From assembly GCA_021604565.1 (NCBI GenBank), contig BQJF01000039.1, forward strand, positions 1-39,424: a DNA stretch of 39,424 nucleotides, written 5' to 3'. Positions 17,835 to 25,643 of the stretch are shown piece after piece. Made by a program: the position numbers and the translations under genes. Below the pieces are notes generated by a model. That model saw only the letters and a program-made list of their open reading frames with translations, was not told where the DNA came from and did no database searches. The DNA comes from Minwuia thermotolerans (GTDB lineage Bacteria > Pseudomonadota > Alphaproteobacteria > Minwuiales > Minwuiaceae). Position 1 is the first letter of the stretch. Each line of letters opens with the position of its first letter.

Positions 17835-18629
17835 TCAGCTTCCCTTGAACGCAGGCAGGCGCTTTTCCATGAAGGCGGTGCGGCCCTCCCTGAAATCGTC
17901 GCTGGCGAAGCAGGCTTCGACGGCGGCGTCGCAGGCGGCAATGTCGCGACGGTCGGGGTCGAGGGCCAGTTCGTCGATGGTCATCTTGGCGGCCTGGATG
18001 GTCAGTGGTGCGTTGGCGGCGATACGGGCGGCATAGTCGCGGGTGTAGCTTTCCAGTTCCGCCGTCGGGACCATGCGGTTGATCAGGCCCATCCGCTCCG
18101 CCTCAGGGGCGTCGAACTGGCGGGCGGTGAAGAATATCTCCTTGGCATAGGCCGGGCCGACGATGTCGAGCAGGCGCTTGGTGCCACCGACGCCATAGCC
18201 GAGGCCGAGCCGTGCAGCCGGGACCGCGAAGCGCGCATTGTCGGCGGCGATGCGGATATCGGCGGACAGCGACACGGCGACGCCGCCGCCGATGCAGAAG
18301 CCGTTGATCATGGCAATGACCGGCTTCTTCACCTTCACCAGCGCCGCATGGGCCTTGCCTGCCACGGCGTCATAGACCTTTGTGGCTTCGGGTGAATTGC
18401 GCTTCTCGCCGAATTCGGAAATATCCGCGCCCGCGATGAAGGCCTTGTCACCCGCGCCCTTCATGATGATCACACGTACGTCCGGATCGGCGGCATAGGC
18501 ATCAACGATCGCCGGAATCGCGGCCCACATGTCGACGGAGACGGCGTTCCGCTTTTCCGGCTGGTTGAAGATGATCCAGCCGATGGCCCCGTCCTTCTCC
18601 GCCAGCATCCGTGTCGTTTCGAGTTTCAT
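17835..18629 (-). CDS. Crotonase-fold (enoyl-CoA hydratase/isomerase family) protein
   Basis: A 264-residue crotonase superfamily member starting at 18629 after GGGGAAG, 14 bases past the CoA-transferase stop. The CoA/oxyanion segments are AFIAGADI (63-70) and NGFCIGGG (109-116), followed by the fold pattern LGLGYGVGGTKRL. The two glutamates used by classical enoyl-CoA hydratase align with A118 (GGGVAVS) and A138 (FAVPAAR), so ordinary hydration is unlikely. Crotonase relatives also act as isomerases, hydrolases, decarboxylases and dehalogenases. Being co-transcribed with a class III CoA transferase suggests it handles the same CoA thioester. Confidence 0.88.
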   Translation of the reverse strand: MKLETTRMLAEKDGAIGWIIFNQPEKRNAVSVDMWAAIPAIVDAYAADPDVRVIIMKGAGDKAFIAGADISEFGEKRNSPEATKVYDAVAGKAHAALVKVKKPVIAMINGFCIGGGVAVSLSADIRIAADNARFAVPAARLGLGYGVGGTKRLLDIVGPAYAKEIFFTARQFDAPEAERMGLINRMVPTAELESYTRDYAARIAANAPLTIQAAKMTIDELALDPDRRDIAACDAAVEACFASDDFREGRTAFMEKRLPAFKGS

Positions 18630-18643
18630 CGCGTCTTCCCCAG

Positions 18644-19837
18644 TCAGATGATGCCATCGGCGCGCAGCGCCGCGATCCGGTCGGCGTCGTAGCCCAGTCC
18701 GGCAAGTATGTCGTCGGTGTGTTCACCCTTCGGCGCGCTGCGATGGCGCAGCGCCGGGTCCAGCTCACCCATCTGGATCGGCTGTCCCACGAGGGTCAGG
18801 TCCGGCCCGTCATCCTCCACCCGGCGCGCCATGCCGAGATGCCGGACCTGCGGGTCGGCGAAGGTCTGGTCGATGGCGTTGATTGGGCCGCAGGGCACAC
18901 CCGCCGCGTTCAGCAGATCGATCCAGTCGGCACTGCTGCGGGTTTTCAGAATCGACGCGACCCGGTCGTTCAGGGCGGCCCGGTTGCGGTAGCGCCTGCC
19001 GCCACTGACATAGTCCGGGTCGTCCGCCAACTCCGGCGCACCAATGCATTCGCAGAACCGGCGATAGATCGTGTCACCGACCGCCGCGACGTTGATGTGA
19101 CCGTCAGCGGTGGCATAGGCGTTGGTGGGGACGGAGGTCGGGTGTTCATTGCCGACACGGCCTGCCACTTCGCCCTCCACCAGCCAGCGCGCCGCCTGGA
19201 AATCCAGCATGAAGGTCTGGGCCTGCAGCAGGGAGGTGCGCACCCACTGGCCCTTGCCGGTCTGCCCCCGCCCGATCAGCGCCATCAGGATCGCCTGCGC
19301 CGCGAGCAGTCCCGCCGTCAGGTCGGCGATGGGAATGCCCACCCGCATCGGTGGCCCGTCCGCGTCACCGGTGATCGACATCAGGCCGCCCATGCCCTGC
19401 GCGATCTGATCGACGCCGGGGCGTTTTTGGTAGGGACCGTCCTGACCGAAGCCGGAGATGGAGGCCAGGATGATGCGCGGATTGATGGCTTCCAGCGCGG
19501 GCCAGTCGATGCCCAGCCGTTCCTTCACGTCGGGGCGGTAGTTCTCCACTACCACATCAGCCTGGCGCACCAGATCGGCCATGACCTGCCGCCCTGCCTG
19601 CTGTTTCAGGTTCAGGGTCATGCTGCGCTTGTTGCGGTGCAGGTTCTGGAAGTCGGGGCCATCGCGCGGCCCGCCCAGCCCGCCGTCACCGCCTGCCGCG
19701 TCAGGCATCTCGATCTTGATCACGTCCGCGCCCCAGTCGGCCAGTTGCCGGACGGCGGTCGGCCCGGCGCGCACCCGTGTCAGGTCCAGCACGGTGTAGG
19801 GGGCCAGGGGCAGGGGCGTATCCTCTGAAACACTCAT
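18644..19837 (-). CDS. CaiB/BaiF (class III) CoA transferase
   Basis: A 397-residue family III CoA transferase. It begins in a four-base ATGA overlap with the lipB stop. Typical features are the N-terminal [68 protein letters not shown], the likely catalytic aspartate in [11 protein letters not shown], and the late [19 protein letters not shown]. Such enzymes move CoA between carboxylic acids via an aspartyl-CoA mixed anhydride, without energy cost. The substrate is not predictable. The overlap with lipB and short gap to the crotonase gene imply one transcript. Confidence 0.9.
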   Translation of the reverse strand: MSVSEDTPLPLAPYTVLDLTRVRAGPTAVRQLADWGADVIKIEMPDAAGGDGGLGGPRDGPDFQNLHRNKRSMTLNLKQQAGRQVMADLVRQADVVVENYRPDVKERLGIDWPALEAINPRIILASISGFGQDGPYQKRPGVDQIAQGMGGLMSITGDADGPPMRVGIPIADLTAGLLAAQAILMALIGRGQTGKGQWVRTSLLQAQTFMLDFQAARWLVEGEVAGRVGNEHPTSVPTNAYATADGHINVAAVGDTIYRRFCECIGAPELADDPDYVSGGRRYRNRAALNDRVASILKTRSSADWIDLLNAAGVPCGPINAIDQTFADPQVRHLGMARRVEDDGPDLTLVGQPIQMGELDPALRHRSAPKGEHTDDILAGLGYDADRIAALRADGII

Positions 19838-20481
19838 GCCGCCACACCCTCCCGCGCTTCGAAGATGGTCAGGAAAGCCTGCTTCAGCACCGCATCCACC
19901 TCCGCCATGCTCGCATTGATCCCCAGATCGGTCAGCGACGTGACACCATGTTCCTGGATGCCACAGGGCACGATGCCGCTGAAATGATCCAGGTCGGGGT
20001 TCACGTTGATGGAAATGCCGTGAAAGCTGACCCAGCGGCGGACGCGGACACCGATGGCGGCAATCTTGTCCTCCCGCCCGTCATCGCGGACCACCCAGAC
20101 ACCGACGCGCCCCTCCCGCCGTTCTCCGGTCACGCCGAAGGCGCCGAGAGTCGCGATAACCCAGGATTCCAGATCGTGCACGAAACGGCGAATGTCCTGA
20201 CCGCGCGGTTTCAGGTCCAGCATGACATAGCCGACCCGCTGTCCCGGCCCGTGGTAGGTATATTCACCACCGCGCCCGCTGTTGAACACCGGAAACCGGT
20301 CCGGCTGCAGCAGGTCGGCAGCATTGGCGGAAGTGCCGGCGGTATAGAGCGGCGGATGTTCCAGCAGCCAGACACAGTCCGCCGCGCCGTCACTGCGGAT
20401 CGCGGCGACACGCTGCTCCATCCAGTCCACGGCCTGCGTGTAGGGGACCGGATCGCCCGATATCCGCCATTCGGAATTCAT
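19834..20481 (-). CDS. lipB: Octanoyl-[acyl-carrier-protein]:protein octanoyltransferase LipB
   Basis: A 215-residue LipB. The lipoate-binding core [12 protein letters not shown] (70-81) is intact, and the catalytic pair is K139 (EDKIAAIG) and C173 (GIVPCGI). Length and motif spacing are those of the family. It transfers octanoate from octanoyl-ACP to the lipoyl domains of 2-oxoacid dehydrogenases and the glycine cleavage H protein in the cytosol; LipA then inserts sulfur. lipA is not in the window. It is the first gene of a set with the CoA transferase and crotonase-fold genes, and its upstream region contains the second long hairpin. Confidence 0.95.
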   Translation of the reverse strand: MNSEWRISGDPVPYTQAVDWMEQRVAAIRSDGAADCVWLLEHPPLYTAGTSANAADLLQPDRFPVFNSGRGGEYTYHGPGQRVGYVMLDLKPRGQDIRRFVHDLESWVIATLGAFGVTGERREGRVGVWVVRDDGREDKIAAIGVRVRRWVSFHGISINVNPDLDHFSGIVPCGIQEHGVTSLTDLGINASMAEVDAVLKQAFLTIFEAREGVAA

Positions 20482-20550
20482 GCGTTCTGTTTACCACCCG
20501 CTAACCACGTTGCGCGATAGTACTGCTATCCATCGACAGATGGAATCGCA

Positions 20551-20621
20551 CCGGCCCACTCCCCCACCCGGCCACCCACGGGATCATCCTGAATGGGTGG
20601 CCGGGTGGGGGAGTGGGCCGG
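20551..20621. repeat. Long perfect inverted repeat, copy 2
   Basis: Arms 20551-20578 and 20594-20621 are perfect 28-base reverse complements around a 15-base loop, CGGGATCATCCTGAA. The inner arm sequence GGGTGGCCGGGTGGGGGAG is identical to copy 1 at 453-537, and the loop matches it at 11 of 15 positions. The element lies between the divergent lipB and fliN-like starts. Confidence 0.9.
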
Positions 20622-20673
20622 CGCAGCAACCGCGCGCCAGCATAATCCAGCGCCAGTTTCAGCAGGAGTGGAC

Positions 20674-20940
20674 ATGAGCAAGCAGGATACGGCAACCGTC
20701 GAAATGGCGCTGAGTGATGTGGAGGTGGAAATCTCCGTCGTGCTCGGGCGTGCCCAGATGCCCATTCACCAGTTGCTGAAGATGGGTCGCGGTGCGGTCA
20801 TCGAACTCGATGCCGACGTGGATGACCCTGCCTGGATACTGGCCAACGACAAGGTCATCGCCCGGGGCGAGATCGTCGTGACCGGCGAGCATGTCGGCAT
20901 CTCCGTCCTTGATACCTTTCAGGACAGCGGCAGCGACTGA
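20674..20940 (+). CDS. fliN: FliN-family flagellar motor switch (SpoA domain) protein
   Basis: An 88-residue protein consisting almost only of the SpoA/FliN C-terminal domain. The ATG at 20674 follows AGGAG; upstream codons fall inside the hairpin. The diagnostic stretch is VEISVVLGRAQMPIHQLLKMGRGAVIELD, then VIARGEIVVTGEHVGISVLD. FliN builds the C-ring of the flagellar switch with FliM and FliG. E. coli FliN is about 137 residues, so this is a short form lacking the N-terminal extension. No other flagellar or type III secretion gene is nearby, so it is an orphan copy here. Confidence 0.85.
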   Translation: MSKQDTATVEMALSDVEVEISVVLGRAQMPIHQLLKMGRGAVIELDADVDDPAWILANDKVIARGEIVVTGEHVGISVLDTFQDSGSD

Positions 20941-20948
20941 CACCGCCG

Positions 20949-21899
20949 TCAGCCGCCGCGTCCGTGCGGCGCGCTGAAGTCGATATCGGGGCCGACGGAG
21001 ACGATCCGGGTCGGGTTCACGTGCTCATGGCTGGCATAGTAGTGGGTGCGGATGTGGTCCATGTTGACCGTCTCCGCCACTCCGGGCCACTGGTAGAGTT
21101 CCCGTGTCCAGGCGAACAGGTTCGGATAGTCTACCAGGCGCCGGATGTTGCACTTGAAGTGCCCGTGATAGACGTGATCGAAGCGGATCAGCGTGGGGAA
21201 CAGCCGCCAGTCTGCCTCCGTGATGCGATCCCCCACCAGATAGCGGCTTCGACCGAGGCGCTCCTCCAGCCAGTCCAGTGAATCGAACAGGGCGTGGACA
21301 GCTTCCTCGTAGGCTTCCTGCTTCACCGCGAAGCCGCTGCGATAGACACCGTTGTTGACGGTCTCGTAGACCCGCGCGTTCACCGCATCGATCTCCTCGC
21401 GCAGCTCTTCCGGGTAGTAGTCGCCGGGCTTGGCGAAGGCATCGAATTCGATGTTCAGCATCCGGATGATCTCGGACGACTCGTTCGAAACGATGGTACG
21501 GCCCTGGGTATCCCACAGCACCGGCACGCTGCTGCGTCCCGAATAGCGCGGGTTGGCGGTGGTATAGAGCTGGTGCGAATAGGTGAAACCATTCACCTGG
21601 TCACCGGTCGCGCCGGGATATTCCGTGAACTCCCAGCCGTTCTCCATCATCAGCGGGCTGACGACGGAGAAGCCGATGACATGCTGCAAGCCCTTGATCG
21701 CGCGATAGATCAGGGTGCGGTGTGCCCAGGGACAGGCATAGGAAACATAGAGGTGATAGCGCCCGGCCTCCGGCAGAAAACCGGTGCTGCCGTCGGCCCT
21801 GATCCAGTTGCGCATCTGCGCGTCGATGCGGACGAACTCGCCCTTTGCTGATGGCTTGCGCGGCACCGCCCGCCAGACACCGTCCTCGAGTTGCCCCAT
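20949..21899 (-). CDS. yqjG: Glutathionyl-hydroquinone reductase (xi-class glutathione transferase)
   Basis: A 316-residue enzyme. The ATG at 21899 (MGQLEDG) follows GGAGG; a much longer reading to 22193 crosses the divergent regulator start and is rejected. The catalytic motif CPWAH (C56-H60) in YVSYACPWAHRTLIYRAIKG, the SVPVLWDTQGRTIVSNESSEIIRMLN segment and the C-terminal ITEADWRLFPTLIRFDHVYHGHFKCN are hallmarks of the YqjG/PcpF/xi group. These cytosolic enzymes reduce glutathionyl-hydroquinones to hydroquinones in quinone detoxification and aromatic breakdown. The divergent LysR gene is its likely regulator. Confidence 0.92.
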   Translation of the reverse strand: MGQLEDGVWRAVPRKPSAKGEFVRIDAQMRNWIRADGSTGFLPEAGRYHLYVSYACPWAHRTLIYRAIKGLQHVIGFSVVSPLMMENGWEFTEYPGATGDQVNGFTYSHQLYTTANPRYSGRSSVPVLWDTQGRTIVSNESSEIIRMLNIEFDAFAKPGDYYPEELREEIDAVNARVYETVNNGVYRSGFAVKQEAYEEAVHALFDSLDWLEERLGRSRYLVGDRITEADWRLFPTLIRFDHVYHGHFKCNIRRLVDYPNLFAWTRELYQWPGVAETVNMDHIRTHYYASHEHVNPTRIVSVGPDIDFSAPHGRGG

Positions 21900-21978
21900 G
21901 ATCTCTGCCTCCCGTTGTGCTGCCGGGAAATATGGCGCGGTGCGGGCTGACAGGCCACCGCCCACGTGGAACAATCCG

Positions 21979-21994
21979 GTTTCCAGATGGAAAC
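21979..21994. promoter_or_regulatory. Palindromic candidate LysR operator
   Basis: GTTTCCA-GA-TGGAAAC is a perfect 7-bp-arm dyad in the 106-base gap between the divergent yqjG-like and lysR-type genes, ending 11 bases before the regulator's ATG. LysR proteins usually bind such intergenic dyads and control both directions. Confidence 0.55.
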
Positions 21995-22005
21995 AGGAAC
22001 CTCCG

Positions 22006-22935
22006 ATGCATGATCTCTCAGCCATGGCCGTCTTCGCCGCGATCGCGGAGGCGGGAAGCCTGACGCAGGCTGCCGAACGGCTCTCCCTCTCCAAGTCGGC
22101 GGTCTCCAAGCAGCTTTCAAGGCTGGAGGAACGGCTGGGCGCGCGTCTGGTCAACCGCAATACCCGCCAGGTCAGCCTGACGGAGGTCGGCATCGTCTAT
22201 TTCGACTTCTGCGCCCGCATCCTGGAGGAGGCGGAGGCGGCGGAAGCGGCTGTGGCCAACCTGCAGGACGCACCACGGGGCCGCCTGCGGGTCAATGCGC
22301 CGATGAGCTTCGGCACCATGCACCTGGCAGAGGCACTGACCGGATTCTCGAAGACCTATCCGGAGATCACGGTCGATCTGGAACTGACGGACTCCTTCGT
22401 CGACCTGGTGGATGGCGGCATCGACGTGGCCGTCCGCATTACCTCCATGCAGGACTCCACCCTCATCGCGCGGCAGCTCGCCCCGGCCTGCCGCATGGTG
22501 GTTGCCAGTCCGGACTATCTGGCCGAGAACGGCACGCCGCAGCACCCGCGGGACCTCAGCCGCCACAACTGCATGATCTACACGCTGGCCCCGAACCCCG
22601 GCACATGGGTGTTCCGGGCGGCGGACGGCGCGGCGATGCCGGTTCCGGTGCAGGGCACCATCCGCTCCAACAACGGTGAGGTGCTGCGGGAGGCCGCGAT
22701 TGCAGGCCTCGGCATCCTGATCGACCCGACCTTCATTACCTATCGTGCGATCCGCGACGGACGGCTCGTGCCACTGCTCTGCGACTACGAATTGCCACAG
22801 TCCGGCATCCACGCCGTCTACCCCAACCGCCGCCACCTTTCGCCCAAGGTGCGGGCCTTCATCGACTTCCTCGGCAACCACTTCGGCGACCCGCCCTACT
22901 GGGACCGCCATATCGAGGCCGTGCTGGACCGCTGA
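22006..22935 (+). CDS. LysR-family transcriptional regulator
   Basis: A 309-residue LysR protein. The ATG at 22006 follows AGGA; starts further upstream lie in the divergent gene. Residues 1-60 form the winged helix-turn-helix (AEAGSLTQAAERLSLSKSAV, then QLSRLEERLGARLVNRNTR). The periplasmic-binding-like effector domain follows, with RGRLRVNAPMSFGTMHLAE and the C-terminal PNRRHLSPKVRAFIDFL. This is the CrgA/AaeR-like branch. It is divergent from the glutathionyl-hydroquinone reductase gene, so it probably senses a quinone or aromatic compound; that is inference from position. Confidence 0.92.
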   Translation: MHDLSAMAVFAAIAEAGSLTQAAERLSLSKSAVSKQLSRLEERLGARLVNRNTRQVSLTEVGIVYFDFCARILEEAEAAEAAVANLQDAPRGRLRVNAPMSFGTMHLAEALTGFSKTYPEITVDLELTDSFVDLVDGGIDVAVRITSMQDSTLIARQLAPACRMVVASPDYLAENGTPQHPRDLSRHNCMIYTLAPNPGTWVFRAADGAAMPVPVQGTIRSNNGEVLREAAIAGLGILIDPTFITYRAIRDGRLVPLLCDYELPQSGIHAVYPNRRHLSPKVRAFIDFLGNHFGDPPYWDRHIEAVLDR

Positions 22936-22977
22936 CGCGGTGTTTCAGCCCCGTATGCTGCATGCTATGGTTGAGTG

Positions 22978-23955
22978 ATGATCGACTGGGACTCTGGCAT
23001 CAAGCCTTGGCACCTGGTCGCCGACGCCGGTTTCGGCGCGGCGATGGAGGAATGCGGCTTTCGCAAGGTGGGGCGCAGCATGTGGCGCCGCGACGGCGAC
23101 CGCATCGCCTGGCGCGTGGCGCTGACGAAGGGATATGCGGGCACGCCGGGCTCGTTCCGAGACGGCTACGGAGGCTTCGTGAAGGAAGTCGATGAACTGG
23201 TGAAACTCTATGATCCGAAACGCTCTCTGGAACGCATGGAAGGCACGAGTGTTCCCATGCATCTTGGCAGCGCCCTCTCGGATAACCTGATCAGGGAACT
23301 GCGCGAAAAGGAATTCGAGCCCTGGCGGCGGAAGTGGCAAGCCGAACGGATCAACAGGACCGGCCTGTTGGGGATTCTGAAGGATTTCATCAAACCGATC
23401 CCGCCGTCACCGGATGTGGATTTCTCCGAGGTCCCGTTTCTGGAAAATGTGGGGCCTTCCAGCCTCGATTGGGCGTTCGTGGTCAGGACGGAAGCGGAGG
23501 TCAGCGAGATTGCACAACAACTGATCCGGATATGGCATCAGGCTGCCATGCCCTGGATCGAGGATCGGCTTGATTTCGGGCAGGCCTATCCCAGAACATG
23601 GGGTCCCGACAGTCCGGGCACGCGTTACTATTGTTTCGAGAATCCGGAATTCTACGCGGCTGCAAAGCTTGCCGGTGATCAGGCATGGATCAACGAGATG
23701 GCACGCCGGGCCTTCGCCCAGGCACCGAAGAGCATTGACGAGGTCTGGAAGGATTGCCGCAAAAGAGATCTTTTTGATCAGCCGCATGTCGTTTCCGGTG
23801 AGGTCAAGCCCGAGACAATTGTAAGAAACCGGCTGATCGGCAAATTTTCGAGTGCCGTGAAGGCCATGGCGATTGCCGACGCATTGTCCATCGACATTCC
23901 TGAATGTGATGTGGACTTCAGTCTGCTTCCAGTGCCTGTCGAATCCCTTCGATGA
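22978..23955 (+). CDS. Hypothetical protein, DUF4304-like; possible immunity protein
   Basis: A 325-residue cytosolic-looking protein without signal or membrane segment. It starts at ATG 22978; a GTG at 22975 is one codon earlier, and no strong ribosome site is visible. The N-terminal ECGFRKVGRSMWRRDGDRIAW and the central WAFVVRTEAEVSEIAQQL plus AMPWIEDRL resemble the pattern of DUF4304-type proteins, but this is by eye. Base composition falls along the gene, to about half GC near 23761-23880, below the neighbouring genes. It converges on the toxin-like gene, with a stem-loop between. It could be that protein's immunity partner, though immunity genes normally follow on the same strand. Its function is unknown. 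Confidence 0.6.
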   Translation: MIDWDSGIKPWHLVADAGFGAAMEECGFRKVGRSMWRRDGDRIAWRVALTKGYAGTPGSFRDGYGGFVKEVDELVKLYDPKRSLERMEGTSVPMHLGSALSDNLIRELREKEFEPWRRKWQAERINRTGLLGILKDFIKPIPPSPDVDFSEVPFLENVGPSSLDWAFVVRTEAEVSEIAQQLIRIWHQAAMPWIEDRLDFGQAYPRTWGPDSPGTRYYCFENPEFYAAAKLAGDQAWINEMARRAFAQAPKSIDEVWKDCRKRDLFDQPHVVSGEVKPETIVRNRLIGKFSSAVKAMAIADALSIDIPECDVDFSLLPVPVESLR

Positions 23956-23957
23956 CA

Positions 23958-23993
23958 TATTGCCTGCGGCTGGAGCTGCAGCTTCAGGCAATA
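23958..23993. terminator. Bidirectional terminator-like stem-loop
   Basis: TATTGCCTG (23958-23966) and CAGGCAATA (23985-23993) form a perfect 9-bp stem in the 56-base gap between the convergent DUF4304-like and toxin-like genes. The palindrome AGCTGCAGCT lies in the loop. No clear T-run follows on either strand. Confidence 0.5.
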
Positions 23994-24011
23994 GAGGTCG
24001 CGCTTCGTTGT

Positions 24012-25643
24012 TCAGGAGGCCGGGGCATCACCTTCGACCAGCAGCAAGGGCACGCCAAGCACTGCGGCGATGGTCAGGGTATCAGCAAGGTTGCTTCTGC
24101 CGCTTGCCTCGAGGTTGGCTTGGAGCCTGTAGGCAATGTCGAGCCGTTCCTCGAACTGGTCGATCACTGAACCCGGCACTCCCTTCTTCTCGAGCGTGAC
24201 GCGCATGGCGCTCGCCAGATCATCCTTGGGGATTGACCAGAGCGGAATGCGCAACTGCCTCACATGATCAATGTTTTCGGGGAGTGAGAACCCGTCTGCG
24301 ATAGCTTTCCTTGAAGGAGATGACTTGCCCACTTTGCCACTCTTGATCGCCTCGTCGAAAATTTTCTCGTTGTGGCTGAGCTTGGAGGACGCAACCTTGA
24401 TCTCGAAACCAGTACCGTTCGGTCCTTTCGTTCTCCTGACGAGTATCCCTCCGAGAAGGGGTTTGATGTTTCCAATCGTGATCTCATCGTATCGTCTTTC
24501 GAGAGGCTTCTCCGCTCCAGGTACCTCAAGGTGCACCCTCCGTTGAAAGTTCTCGCCCTTCATCGGCGCTTCGAGACCCGCACGCTCGATCAGCTGCTTG
24601 AGAAATACTTCCCCCTGTATTCCCTTCACGTCTGTGAACGCTCTTTCGACCACATTCTGCGTTTCCTTGTCGAGTTTCGACCAAGCGTCGTCACCGATGA
24701 TCTCGCGTGCTGGTTTTGCCTCGAACTTCATCGCAAAGTCCTTTTCCCTCTTCAGAATTTCGCGACGAGCACGTTGGGCGTCGGTAAGGGCCTCAACCTT
24801 CTGAACGACCTTGGTCTTGCGCGCCTGTTCGGTGATGGCGTTCAGGATGGGGGCGATGGCGCTGGTGATGGCTTCCTCGGCCTTCTGCACCACCCTGACG
24901 TGGCGGAGGAGTTTGACGGCCTTGCCGACGAAGGGGACGGCGCCTGCGGCGGCGAGGGCGAGGGCGAAGGCGTTCCAGGCGGCGTTGGCCTCGGCGGTGT
25001 TGCCGGCAGCGTCCGCGGCCTGTGCCTGCGCGAGGTACTTCGCGGCATCGGCGGCGGAGAGGGCTTCGCCGAGGCCGGGGAAGAACTCGAACAGCAGTGG
25101 CACCTCCGGCTCGCCCTGTCCGGCGCCCGCCATCAGCTTCTCGATCTTGGCGACGGTATCTTCTGCGCTCGCGCCTTCGTCCTGCAGGGCCTGCCGCAGT
25201 ACTTCCGTGCCGGCCTTCAGCCGTGCCACCGCAATGGGGCTGGCGCCATGAGTGGAGACCTGACGCGCCCAGTTCTCGGTCAGCCGTTCCAGCTTCCGGG
25301 TGTCGAGCTTGCCGGCGTCGTACTTCTCCTGCAGCGCGGTCAGGAAGTCCGGCTCTTTCTCGCGCATGTAGGCGCCGAGGCGTGCCCGTGTCTCCGGCTG
25401 TTCCAGATCCAGGGCTGATTCAGTCGCGATCTCCCGGATGCGGTCGAGCTGACGGGCGGTCATGTCCTTCAGTTCCGGGTCGTCGTGCAGCGCCTGCAGG
25501 GACGGATCGGTGCCGCTGGCCGGTGCGGCCTCGCCACGATCAACCGCCGCCATCTCCGCGCCGACCCGGTCGGCCTGCCGCCGTGCGATTTCCTGATCCT
25601 GCGCCGCCTCGTGGGTCGCCTGGGCCTCGTCACGGAAGGGCAC
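24012..25643 (-). CDS. Toxin-like protein with C-terminal PD-(D/E)XK-type nuclease domain
   Basis: A 543-residue protein I do not recognise as a named family. Residues 1-180 are charged and helical. Residues 183-250 are hydrophobic and glycine/alanine-rich (FFPGLGEALSAADAAKYL, ALAAAGAVPFVGKAVKLL), like pre-toxin segments of polymorphic toxins. Residues 265-310 are a basic linker. From about 315 a domain shows E345 (GIQGEVFLKQLIERAG), D386 (RRYDEI) and E414-x-K416 (GFEIKVASSK), the order of PD-(D/E)XK nucleases. Hand-counted GC is about 76% for 24901-25080 (N-terminal side) but 51% for 24301-24540 (C-terminal side), suggesting a replaced tip. The start is GTG at 25643, overlapping the upstream gene by 14 bases, with no ribosome site. 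The nuclease role is inference. Confidence 0.65.
   Translation of the reverse strand: MPFRDEAQATHEAAQDQEIARRQADRVGAEMAAVDRGEAAPASGTDPSLQALHDDPELKDMTARQLDRIREIATESALDLEQPETRARLGAYMREKEPDFLTALQEKYDAGKLDTRKLERLTENWARQVSTHGASPIAVARLKAGTEVLRQALQDEGASAEDTVAKIEKLMAGAGQGEPEVPLLFEFFPGLGEALSAADAAKYLAQAQAADAAGNTAEANAAWNAFALALAAAGAVPFVGKAVKLLRHVRVVQKAEEAITSAIAPILNAITEQARKTKVVQKVEALTDAQRARREILKREKDFAMKFEAKPAREIIGDDAWSKLDKETQNVVERAFTDVKGIQGEVFLKQLIERAGLEAPMKGENFQRRVHLEVPGAEKPLERRYDEITIGNIKPLLGGILVRRTKGPNGTGFEIKVASSKLSHNEKIFDEAIKSGKVGKSSPSRKAIADGFSLPENIDHVRQLRIPLWSIPKDDLASAMRVTLEKKGVPGSVIDQFEERLDIAYRLQANLEASGRSNLADTLTIAAVLGVPLLLVEGDAPAS

Noticed and set aside
20949..22193. Longer version of the glutathionyl-hydroquinone reductase reaching 22193
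   Set aside because: The extra 98 residues run antisense through the LysR start and its helix-turn-helix coding region and show no family similarity; the ATG at 21899 has a good ribosome site.
24372..25418. A 348-codon plus-strand frame opposite the toxin-like gene
   Set aside because: Glycine/leucine-rich composition fits antisense reading of alanine-rich codons; no motif and no ribosome site. I kept the minus-strand gene because of its nuclease-like pattern, but note the evidence is indirect.
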